A DNA stretch of 9,261 nucleotides, taken from the NCBI GenBank assembly GCA_910577115.1, contig CAJTMC010000080.1, positions 1-9,261 on the forward strand. The letters are read 5' to 3'. The notes under the pieces are model-generated. The model was not told the DNA's origin. It did no database searches and saw only the letters and a program-made list of their open reading frames with translations. Positions 1 to 4,940 of this stretch are shown in pieces (within the stretch, counting starts at the first letter, position 1; each line of letters begins with the position of its first letter). The position numbers and the translations under genes are program-made. The stretch is from an uncultured Lachnospiraceae bacterium (GTDB lineage: Bacteria > Bacillota > Clostridia > Lachnospirales > Lachnospiraceae).

Positions 1-415
1 GAAACGGAACGGCTTGCAGAACACCGCCGGAAAAAAGCCGCACAGCATAAGGCGTGGCGCGAAAGGCAGAAAGCCGGACAGCCAAAGACAAAGACGCTCA
101 AAGAGCTTGCTGCCGCCCAGAAAGAGGGGGAAAGCCCTAACGCCGGAGGAATCGGAACGTCTGGAAGCCCACAAGAGCCGGAAGAAAATCGCAAGGGAAA
201 AGCTGGTACAGCAAGCCGAAACCGACCTGGCAGCGACGGCAGAACTGGCAAAGAAACGGGCGTATCAATCCGAAGCCACCAAGAAATCCCGGCAGAAAAT
301 GTATGAGGAAGCCGCCACTGGAAACCCGGAAGCGGTGGAACGCTATGAGAATTACCTTGTCACAAGGAGGGAAGCATACCACAGGAAAAAACAGGAAGCG
401 GAACGAAGCGCATAA
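1..415 (+). pseudogene. 3' end of Lys/Arg-rich coiled-coil mobile-element protein, apparently frameshifted
   Basis: The gene is cut by the left window edge. From base 1 to about 130 the plausible coding frame is frame 1, reading ETERLAEHRRKKAAQHKAWR and on to LKELAAAQKEG. From about 131 to the TAA at 413-415 it is frame 2, reading ALTPEESERLEAHKSRKKIA and ending YHRKKQEAERSA. The two halves share the pattern ERL-x-x-H-x-x-(R)KK, which supports both belonging to one protein. Removing one G from the run GGGGG at 126-130 joins them cleanly (QKEG-KALTPEE). Frame 1 alone would stop at 304-306. The product is highly charged, probably helical or coiled coil, with no membrane segment. I do not recognise the family. 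Its place ahead of a sigma/HTH pair suggests an element backbone gene, perhaps the tail of a DNA-processing protein. The shift could be a real mutation or a sequencing error. Confidence 0.6.
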
Positions 416-441
416 GGACTGAAAACAAAAGGCGCATTGTC

Positions 442-467
442 GAAAAATCCAACAGTTTAGATTTTTC
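442..467 (+). terminator. Weak stem-loop between backbone gene and cargo operon
   Basis: GAAAAATC (442-449) pairs with GATTTTTC (460-467) around a 10-base loop. There is no clean T tract after it, so it is at best a weak terminator. It lies between the backbone gene ending at 415 and the cargo promoter at 478. The preceding GGCGCATTGTCG (431-442) looks like one arm of a stronger hairpin whose partner is absent. That could mark the left edge of the inserted cargo, but this is speculative. Confidence 0.3.
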
Positions 468-477
468 CAGATAGAAG

Positions 478-506
478 TTGACATTGTTTCTTAAAACCAC
501 TATAAT
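478..506 (+). promoter_or_regulatory. Consensus sigma-A promoter of the TetR/flavin operon
   Basis: The -35 box TTGACA (478-483) and the -10 box TATAAT (501-506) both match the consensus exactly and are 17 bases apart. The promoter lies 34 bases upstream of the TetR start codon and has no competing gene. Its strength implies that repression, not activation, sets expression. Confidence 0.88.
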
Positions 507-525
507 TAAACTCTAAGTTTAATTA
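503..525. promoter_or_regulatory. Palindromic operator, probable TetR autoregulation site
   Basis: TAATTAAAC (503-511) and GTTTAATTA (517-525) form perfect 9-base inverted arms around a 5-base centre. The palindrome overlaps the -10 box and the expected transcription start of the 478-506 promoter. That is where a TetR-type dimer would block RNA polymerase. The TetR gene begins 15 bases further on. Confidence 0.75.
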
Positions 526-539
526 AAAGGAGGTAGGCA

Positions 540-1178
540 ATGGCACGGAGAAAAAAAGAGCCGAAAAGCGTACACCGAGAAAAAATTGCTTCCGCTGCAT
601 CAGTATTATTCATGGATAAAGGTATTGCAGCTACATCTATGGACGATATAGCAAAAGCAGCCGGATATAGCAAAGCGACTTTATATGTGTATTTTGAGAA
701 CAAAGAGGAAATTGTTGGTATCTTAGTGCTGGATAGCATGAAAAAACTTTATAATTACATCGTTTCTGCATTAGAGCAACAAGAAACCACAAAAGAACAA
801 TACAATTTCATTTGTCGTGGGCTGGTTCAGTATCAGGAAGAATTTCCATTCTACTTCAAAATGGTATTGGATAAAATCAACATTGATTTTGAAAACCACG
901 ATTATCTCCCTGAAGAAAAAGAAACGTATCAAACAGGGGAAGAAATAAACGAAAAGATAAAGGAATTTTTAATTTCTGGCATGGATAAAGGCGATTTGCG
1001 TGACAATCTGAAAATCGCACCTACTATTTTAAATTTTTGGGGTATGCTGTCCGGACTTATTCAGCTTGCAGCAAATAAAGAAGAATATATTAAAAAAACA
1101 ATGGGATTATCAAAAATACAGTTTTTAGAGTATGGCTTTCATATGCTGTATTGTTCTATTGCAAACAAGGGGGAATGA
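540..1178 (+). CDS. TetR/AcrR-family transcriptional regulator
   Basis: This 212-residue protein has the usual TetR length and layout. A basic N-terminus (MARRKKEPKS) leads into a DNA-binding domain at about residues 13-58, with the helix-turn-helix SMDDIAKAAGYSKATLYVYF at about 33-52 and the characteristic YFENKEE that follows. The remainder is a helical ligand-binding and dimerization domain too divergent for me to name an inducer. The ATG at 540 is preceded by AAAAGGAGG (525-533) with 6-base spacing. Its TGA (1176-1178) nearly abuts the flavodoxin-like gene, so it leads a three-gene operon. It very likely represses its own operon through the palindrome at 503-525. The DNA is AT-rich compared with the flanking backbone genes, which points to acquired cargo. 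Confidence 0.93.
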   Translation: MARRKKEPKSVHREKIASAASVLFMDKGIAATSMDDIAKAAGYSKATLYVYFENKEEIVGILVLDSMKKLYNYIVSALEQQETTKEQYNFICRGLVQYQEEFPFYFKMVLDKINIDFENHDYLPEEKETYQTGEEINEKIKEFLISGMDKGDLRDNLKIAPTILNFWGMLSGLIQLAANKEEYIKKTMGLSKIQFLEYGFHMLYCSIANKGE

Positions 1179-1180
1179 TT

Positions 1181-1750
1181 ATGAATGAAAAAGTTTTACT
1201 TGCTATTTTGGGAAGCCCTCATGTAAATGGAACGACCGCAACTATGCTAGATTATGCAATTCATAAAGCTGAAAAAATAGGTTATAACGTAACAAGAATT
1301 AACCTCTACGAAAAAAATCTTTCATACTGTACGGGCTGTAGGGCTTGTATGAATACACAAACTTGTATTCAAAAGGACGATATACAGGAAATTGTAATGT
1401 GGTTACAGAAATGTCAAATGGTTTTGCTTGCAGCTCCCGTCTATTGGGCGAATATACCTGCTCCTGTTAAGAATTTATTTGACCGATTATTGGGAACGGC
1501 TATGGAGGAAACAAGCACTTTTCCTAAGCCACGTTTACGGGGCAAGAAATATATGCTTTTAACTTCCTGCAATACGCCTTCTCCTTTTTCGTGGATATTC
1601 GGACAAAGCAGCGGGGCAATACGCAGTATGGACGAGTTTTTTAAGACAGCGGGAATGAAGCCGATAGGAAAAATTGTATGTGCGGGTGCAGCAAATAAAA
1701 AAGAGCTGCCAAAACAAACAATCAAAAAAATTGAGAGGTGTATGAAATGA
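1181..1750 (+). CDS. Flavodoxin-like NAD(P)H-dependent FMN oxidoreductase
   Basis: This 189-residue cytoplasmic protein has a flavodoxin fold. Residues 6-19 give the first strand and FMN-phosphate loop (LLAILGSPHVNGTT). A CxxCxxCxxxxxC cluster follows at C50, C53, C56 and C62 (YCTGCRACMNTQTC), as in iron-sulfur-flavoprotein-like NADPH-dependent FMN reductases. PVYWANIPAPVKNLFDR at about 86-102 is the family's isoalloxazine-contact strand. Whether the cysteines bind a cluster cannot be told from sequence. ATG 1181 is chosen because the SD AAGGGGG (1168-1173) sits 7 bases upstream. An in-frame ATG at 1175 overlaps the TetR stop but is too close to the SD. The gene overlaps the FMN-binding gene by an ATGA at 1747-1750, suggesting coupled translation. 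The electron acceptor is unknown; the likely partner is the FMN-binding protein encoded next. Confidence 0.88.
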   Translation: MNEKVLLAILGSPHVNGTTATMLDYAIHKAEKIGYNVTRINLYEKNLSYCTGCRACMNTQTCIQKDDIQEIVMWLQKCQMVLLAAPVYWANIPAPVKNLFDRLLGTAMEETSTFPKPRLRGKKYMLLTSCNTPSPFSWIFGQSSGAIRSMDEFFKTAGMKPIGKIVCAGAANKKELPKQTIKKIERCMK

Positions 1751-2151
1751 GAATATCCAAAAAGAAAATAATTATATTTGTTATCATGCTCCTTTTGTTT
1801 GTCGGTTTCGTTTGGGGAATAATCTACCTTAAAAGTGTTGCAGATTATAAACAAGCTGTAAAAGAAACCACTTTTGAAGAAATAAATATTTCGGATATTT
1901 CCGACGGAGTTTATATTGGTGAATATGATGTGAATTTTATATATGCCAAAGTGGAAGTTACCGTGCAAAATGGAGAAACCACAAATATTAACATTTTGGA
2001 GCATAGGCATGACCGTGGAAAAGCCGCAGAAGCCATAAGTAACAAAATAGTTGATGAACAGAAAATAGACGTAGACGCAATATCAGGTGCAACAAATTCA
2101 AGCACCGTTATAAAAAAGGCTGTTGAAAATGCCCTAAAAAATGGGCTATAA
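1747..2151 (+). CDS. Membrane-anchored FMN-binding domain protein (FMN_bind)
   Basis: This 134-residue protein starts with a short basic stretch and one strong hydrophobic segment at about residues 8-28 (IIIFVIMLLLFVGFVWGIIY). It is a signal anchor or uncleaved leader that places the rest outside the membrane. The outer part is an FMN_bind domain ending in DAISGATNSSTVIKKAVENA. In this family the Thr of SGAT (T116 here) is the site where ApbE attaches FMN covalently through phosphate. No apbE lies in the window, so the host enzyme would be needed. The ATG at 1747 overlaps the upstream TGA and has GAGAGG (1733-1738) as SD. An earlier GTG at 1738 is less likely. The pairing with a flavin reductase suggests electron transfer from NAD(P)H to an extracytoplasmic flavin; this is inference. 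Confidence 0.9.
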   Translation: MRISKKKIIIFVIMLLLFVGFVWGIIYLKSVADYKQAVKETTFEEINISDISDGVYIGEYDVNFIYAKVEVTVQNGETTNINILEHRHDRGKAAEAISNKIVDEQKIDVDAISGATNSSTVIKKAVENALKNGL

Positions 2152-2178
2152 CATTTCAAAAGTAACTGCAAACCATGC

Positions 2179-2379
2179 ACCGCCCTGCTATCTTTGCCAG
2201 AGAAGAACCGGGAAATCCTTTTCCTTTACTTTTTCGGGCATTACACACAACAGGAAATCAGGAAAATGTACGGACGCTGCCGGAGTACGACCGGGTATCA
2301 AATCCGCAGGACTTTACAGCTTCTGCACAAGGAAATGGAGGTGCCTTCACATGGGGAATCCGAACCTTTTGCCCTATGA
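2179..2379 (+). pseudogene. 5'-truncated sigma-70-like factor of a conjugative element (region 4 only)
   Basis: In this frame the DNA reads TALLSLPEKNREILFLYFFG, then HYTQQEIRKMYGRCRSTTGY and QIRRTLQLLHKEM. This is a sigma region 4 with helix-turn-helix, as in sigma-like genes of clostridial conjugative transposons. Such proteins are normally well over 100 residues, whereas here only about 66 remain, ending at TGA 2377-2379. Upstream in the same frame is the TAA of the FMN-binding gene (2149-2151), with no credible SD/ATG between. A TTG at 2194 is a poor start. The N-terminal part appears to have been lost when the flavin cargo arrived. Readthrough or reinitiation after the FMN_bind stop could still give a short peptide. 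The HTH gene starts inside its 3' end at 2351, the usual backbone arrangement. Confidence 0.72.
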
Positions 2380-2563
2380 AACGATTGTCCGGGCGACCAG
2401 CGGCGAGCCGGAAGCCGTGGACGAGGTTTTACGGCATTACAGCAAGCGAATCCGAATCGCCGCCATTGAAAACGGGCATATAGACAGGGATACCGAGGAC
2501 AGCATAAAACAGCGGCTTGTCACTGCCCTGTTTAAGTTCCGCTTTGATGAACAGAAAGTATAA
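2351..2563 (+). CDS. Small helix-turn-helix protein of conjugative transposons
   Basis: This 70-residue protein (MGNPNLLPYETIVRATSGEP and on to ALFKFRFDEQKV) matches the short HTH domain proteins found beside sigma-like genes in Tn916/Tn1549-type elements. YETIVRATSGEPEAVDEVLRHY is the typical N-terminal helix pair, and EDSIKQRLVTALFKF the typical end. The ATG at 2351 has GGAGG (2337-2341) 9 bases upstream and overlaps the sigma remnant by 29 bases in another frame, so translation may originally have been coupled. It probably regulates element genes and seems intact. It normally precedes the xis/int end of such elements, but those genes do not follow it here because a second element begins just downstream. 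Confidence 0.8.
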   Translation: MGNPNLLPYETIVRATSGEPEAVDEVLRHYSKRIRIAAIENGHIDRDTEDSIKQRLVTALFKFRFDEQKV

Positions 2564-2683
2564 GAAATCGCTTTCATTTTTTGAAAAACGGATATATAAT
2601 AAAGCAACGACAAATATGAATTTGAAAACCATAAAATTATGAGTGATTATTGCTCTCCGTAGGTTATCAATAAAATCCTCCAA

Positions 2684-2706
2684 AAGCCTTGAAAATAAAG
2701 GATTTA
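2684..2706 (+). repeat. Candidate left attachment/core repeat (attL-like)
   Basis: AAGCCTTGAAAA (2684-2695) followed by TAAAGGATTT matches AAGCCTTGAAAA followed by ATCAAGGGATTT at 9169-9192. The two copies are in direct orientation and enclose every gene of the second element, as att repeats of a tyrosine-recombinase element would. Exact identity covers only 12 bases, so the core could be shorter or lie slightly elsewhere. No duplicated tRNA or gene end is present. Confidence 0.45.
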
Positions 2707-2767
2707 TCGCAATGTGTTCGCCTTATCTCTTTATATGATTTCACACAAGTTTACTCTTTCCCTGACT

Positions 2768-2790
2768 GCTTATAAGGGCAAAATCAAGGG
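2768..2790 (+). repeat. Subterminal direct repeat, left copy (possible Int arm site)
   Basis: The 23 bases at 2768-2790 match 9112-9134 at 21 positions in direct orientation; the shared parts are ATAAGGGCAAAA and CAAGGG. The copy lies about 75-85 bases inside the left core-like repeat. It also lies in a degenerate stem-loop (TTTCCCT at 2757-2763 against CAAGGG at 2785-2790), resembling the structure after int. Tn916-type integrases bind direct repeats of this sort near both ends through their N-terminal domain. Confidence 0.5.
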
Positions 2791-2879
2791 CAAGAAAATC
2801 TCATAATAAGATATAACAAAGTGTGGCAATCGGGGAAATGTGATGTATGTGCGAATATATTATAACGGAGGATTTTTTA

Positions 2880-3260
2880 ATGGATAAGTACATTTATGAT
2901 GAAAGCAATGGTCTTTGGTATGAACTACAAGGAGATTATTATATTCCTTGTCTTACATTACCAACCGAAAAAGAACACAAGCCTATCGGCTTATGGGGAC
3001 AGCGACACAAACGCTATTTACAGGAACATAACAAAATATTTTACACTACGCTGCTCACAAGTGGTAAGTTAAATGAATATCTTGTCGATGTCGATAAACA
3101 GACGGAGGAACGCTTTGAAAGGCTTGTGGAACAGATGAAACAGTCGCAGAGCATAACAGAACAGTTAAAGTCGGAAAACGCCTTAGAGTGGGTGCAGAGA
3201 ATGAATAATATACAAGCGTGTGCAAGGAAGATTGTGAATAAGGAAATTATCTTCGGATAA
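2880..3260 (+). CDS. tnpV: TnpV-family transposon-encoded protein
   Basis: This 126-residue soluble protein has the TnpV signature: LQGDYYIPCLTLPTEKEHKP, then IGLWGQRHKRYLQEHNKIFY, a central GKLNEYLVDVDKQTEERFER, and a C-terminal WVQRMNNIQACARKIVNKEI. TnpV was named from Tn4451 and is common in clostridial mobilizable and conjugative elements; its biochemical function is not established. The ATG at 2880 has GGAGG (2867-2871) 8 bases upstream, and I prefer it to an earlier in-frame codon at 2847 that lacks an SD. The gene is monocistronic: a clear terminator follows at 3272-3305. In related elements TnpV and the KTR protein lie on either side of variable cargo, as seen here. Confidence 0.85.
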   Translation: MDKYIYDESNGLWYELQGDYYIPCLTLPTEKEHKPIGLWGQRHKRYLQEHNKIFYTTLLTSGKLNEYLVDVDKQTEERFERLVEQMKQSQSITEQLKSENALEWVQRMNNIQACARKIVNKEIIFG

Positions 3261-3271
3261 GTAGATAAAGA

Positions 3272-3305
3272 CGGCAGAGGGTAAAAGCTCTGCCGCTTAT
3301 TTTTA
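3272..3305 (+). terminator. Rho-independent terminator after tnpV
   Basis: CGGCAGAG (3272-3279) pairs perfectly with CTCTGCCG (3288-3295) around an 8-base loop. It is followed by CTTATTTTTATTTTAG, a T-rich tail. It separates tnpV from the TetR promoter at 3326. Confidence 0.85.
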
Positions 3306-3325
3306 TTTTAGTTTCGTTACTAGAC

Positions 3326-3354
3326 TTGACAAAAAGCTCTCTTTTAATTATAAT
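3326..3354 (+). promoter_or_regulatory. Consensus promoter of the TetR/CPBP operon
   Basis: TTGACA (3326-3331) and TATAAT (3349-3354) are perfect -35 and -10 boxes with a 17-base spacer. The promoter lies between the tnpV terminator and the TetR gene. Box sequences and spacing are identical to those of the flavin operon at 478-506, although the two TetR proteins are not close relatives. Confidence 0.88.
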
Positions 3355-3378
3355 TACTGTTATATAACGGTAATTATA
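3349..3378. promoter_or_regulatory. 30-base palindromic operator over the -10 region
   Basis: TATAATTACTGTTAT (3349-3363) is followed at once by ATAACGGTAATTATA (3364-3378). The arms are complementary except for one pair (T3358 against G3369). The palindrome includes the whole -10 box and the expected start site, so a bound dimer would block transcription. It is most likely the autoregulatory site of the TetR protein at 3401. Confidence 0.8.
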
Positions 3379-3400
3379 AAATGATGAAGAGGTGAAAACA

Positions 3401-3964
3401 ATGCCACCAAAGGTGAAAATTACAAAAGAGATGATTATAGATGCAGCATTTGAGATAGCACGAAGTGAGGGAGCAGAAAATATCAATGCACGAACTGTAT
3501 CAAAAAAATTAGGCTGTTCCACTCAACCTGTTATGTATCATTTCAAAACAATAGAGGAATTGAAAAAAAATGTATATATTAAGGCAGATGAGTATCATTC
3601 CGAATATATAACTAATATTCAGAGTGAAAATCCGATGAAAGATATTGGACTGAATTATATACGCTTTGCTGAAACAGAAAAAAATTTGTTTCGGTTTCTA
3701 TTTCAAACAAATGAGTTTATAGGAAAAAATATTTCTGAGTTGATAAATTCTGAAGAATTACAGCCTATTATAGCTATACTGAGTAAAGAAGTAGAGGTCA
3801 ATACAGAACAGGCGAAAACCATTTTCCGTTCATTATTCCTGATTGCACATGGATATGCAAGTATGTTTGCAAATAACGAAATGACCTATGACGAACAGAC
3901 GATTATATCTGATTTAGACTTGGTATTTGACGGAACAGTTTATTCATTAAAAGGAGGATTATAA
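3401..3964 (+). CDS. TetR/AcrR-family transcriptional regulator
   Basis: This 187-residue protein has an N-terminal TetR DNA-binding domain at about residues 5-50, with helix-turn-helix NARTVSKKLGCSTQPVMYHF at about 28-47. The recognition helix reads STQPVMYHF, not the usual YxYF. The C-terminal helical domain (RFAETEKNLFRFLFQTNEF, then FRSLFLIAHGYASMFANNEM) resembles the TetR_C-type domain of small Firmicutes regulators. ATG 3401 has GAAGAGG (3386-3392) 8 bases upstream; a GTG at 3392 overlaps that SD and is unlikely. The stop TAA shares its last base with the ATG of the CPBP gene. Strong AT richness marks this and the next gene as cargo of different origin from the relaxase/integrase block. 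It should repress its own operon through 3349-3378; the inducer is unknown. Confidence 0.92.
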   Translation: MPPKVKITKEMIIDAAFEIARSEGAENINARTVSKKLGCSTQPVMYHFKTIEELKKNVYIKADEYHSEYITNIQSENPMKDIGLNYIRFAETEKNLFRFLFQTNEFIGKNISELINSEELQPIIAILSKEVEVNTEQAKTIFRSLFLIAHGYASMFANNEMTYDEQTIISDLDLVFDGTVYSLKGGL

Positions 3965-4707
3965 TGTATCGTTTATATAAGAAAAATGAATTAAATTTCT
4001 CATTGGTTTGGATTATTTCCTATGTTGTTTTGTTTAGTGTTGCTGACAGCTTTTCTGCTTCGCTTGGCACTGAAAAAATAATTGCTGCACCCGTTGCTAT
4101 AGTTTTTACATTGCTTCTTTTAGTTTTTGTGAGTAAACACAACTTAAAAGAAAAATACGGTCTGTGTTCTTTTGATGGAAGCCTTAGAAATTTCTTATAT
4201 TTTACTCCGCTACTTCTAATTATGAGTATTAACCTATGGAATGGCGTTACGATGAAACTGTCTGTTTTAGAAACTGTGTTATATATTTTAAGTATGCTCT
4301 GCGTTGGATTCATTGAAGAAATTATTTTTCGTGGATTTCTGTTCAAAGCATTATACAATGACAATGTAAAGTTGGCGATTGTTATCTCAAGTGTTACTTT
4401 TGGAATTGGACATATTGTAAACTTACTGAACGGAAAAGATTTAATACCTACACTCTTACAAGTTTGTTATGCAATCGCAATAGGTTTTCTTTTTACAATT
4501 ATTTTTTACAAAGGAAAGAGCCTTTTACCGTGTATTATTGCACATAGTTTTGTAAATTCTTCGAGCGTTTTTGCTGTTGAAAATTCTTCAATGAAGTTTC
4601 ATATTATTTCAAGTGCAGTATTATGTATTATTAGCTTAAGTTACGCACTGTGGATATTGAAAAAAACAAAACAATTTGATGAATATGAAAATAATGATAG
4701 GCGGTGA
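3964..4707 (+). CDS. CPBP-family intramembrane glutamic endopeptidase (Abi/CAAX type)
   Basis: This 247-residue polytopic membrane protein has about eight hydrophobic segments. The conserved CPBP motifs are present in order: EEIIFRG with E118, E119 and R123, FGIGH with F146 and H150, and HSFVN with H194 and N198. These form the intramembrane active site of the Rce1-like family. The ATG at 3964 has AAGGAGG (3951-3957) 6 bases upstream and overlaps the TetR stop by one base, so the two are one operon. In Firmicutes, stand-alone CPBP genes are linked to bacteriocin self-immunity, peptide maturation or membrane protein processing. Nothing nearby (no bacteriocin precursor or exporter) identifies a substrate. 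Control by TetR suggests induction by a small molecule or membrane stress, which is inference. Confidence 0.9.
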   Translation: MYRLYKKNELNFSLVWIISYVVLFSVADSFSASLGTEKIIAAPVAIVFTLLLLVFVSKHNLKEKYGLCSFDGSLRNFLYFTPLLLIMSINLWNGVTMKLSVLETVLYILSMLCVGFIEEIIFRGFLFKALYNDNVKLAIVISSVTFGIGHIVNLLNGKDLIPTLLQVCYAIAIGFLFTIIFYKGKSLLPCIIAHSFVNSSSVFAVENSSMKFHIISSAVLCIISLSYALWILKKTKQFDEYENNDRR

Positions 4708-4716
4708 TGATATTAT

Positions 4717-4890
4717 ATGCCAACTATTATTTCAGAATGGATATATTGCCCTGTATGCGGCAATAAAACCCGTACTATGATACGGGAAGATACGGAATTA
4801 AAAAACTTTCCTCTCTACTGTCCGAAGTGCAAGAAAGAAACAATCATCAATGTTCAGGATATGAAAATCACGCTTGCAGTCAGTAAATGA
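4717..4890 (+). CDS. Cysteine-rich KTR-domain protein
   Basis: This 57-residue protein reads MPTIISEWIYCPVCGNKTRT, then MIREDTELKNFPLYCPKCKK, then ETIINVQDMKITLAVSK. Two CxxC pairs (C11/C14 and C35/C38) should form a zinc ribbon, and K17-T18-R19 is the KTR motif that names the family. Such proteins occur in many clostridial conjugative and mobilizable elements, often next to TnpV or cargo genes; their function is unknown, though nucleic-acid binding is plausible. The ATG at 4717 is the first start after an in-frame TGA at 4708. A weak SD (AGGCGG, 4699-4704) lies 12 bases upstream, overlapping the end of the CPBP gene. It is probably co-transcribed with TetR/CPBP, and a terminator follows. Confidence 0.87.
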   Translation: MPTIISEWIYCPVCGNKTRTMIREDTELKNFPLYCPKCKKETIINVQDMKITLAVSK

Positions 4891-4899
4891 TTATGTATG

Positions 4900-4934
4900 C
4901 CGCCGCTACGGGAAACGCCATAACGGCGGTTTTT
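4900..4934 (+). terminator. Terminator after the KTR gene
   Basis: CCGCCG (4900-4905) pairs with CGGCGG (4924-4929), followed by TTTTT (4930-4934). It ends the rightward cargo operon just before the convergent 3' end of the relaxase gene at 4941. Upstream of the left arm there is no A tract, so it is not an obvious terminator for the leftward gene. Confidence 0.75.
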
Positions 4935-4940
4935 CAATGC

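Larger units (their letters stand above)
416..2178 (+). mobile_element. Probable acquired cargo segment (TetR, flavin reductase, FMN_bind)
   Basis: The segment between the backbone gene ending at 415 and the sigma-gene remnant beginning near 2179 is clearly more AT-rich than its neighbours. It carries a complete self-regulated operon with its own promoter. Its right edge falls inside a reading frame that looks like the middle of a sigma-factor gene, so the insertion seems to have removed that gene's 5' part. I see no transposase, terminal inverted repeats or target duplication. The exact edges are uncertain, perhaps near 440 on the left and 2152-2179 on the right. Confidence 0.5.
2564..2879. 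other. Gene-free interval holding the probable left end of the second element
   Basis: No convincing gene lies in these 316 bases. There is a perfect -10 hexamer TATAAT at 2595-2600, but I see no good -35 at normal spacing. The DNA turns AT-rich. An AAGCCTTGAAAA repeat at 2684-2695 and a 23-base near-repeat at 2768-2790 recur after the integrase gene. GTGGCAATCGGG at 2822-2833 recurs inverted upstream of the integrase at 7760-7771. The tnpV SD, GGAGG (2867-2871), closes the interval. The outer element probably gives way to the inner one near 2684-2706. Confidence 0.6.

Noticed and set aside
14..130. Frame-2 reading from ATG 14 as a real N-terminus
   Set aside because: There is no SD, and the frame-1 peptide over the same bases matches the charged repeat pattern of the downstream part far better.
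1441..2010. 189-codon open frame on the minus strand
   Set aside because: It lies opposite the flavodoxin-like and FMN_bind genes, has no SD and no domain, and reads as a shadow of their codons.
2641..2683. Possible short excisionase start (ATG near 2639, MSDYCSP) after the HTH gene
   Set aside because: It hits a stop after seven codons and has no SD; at most it is a relic of the outer element.
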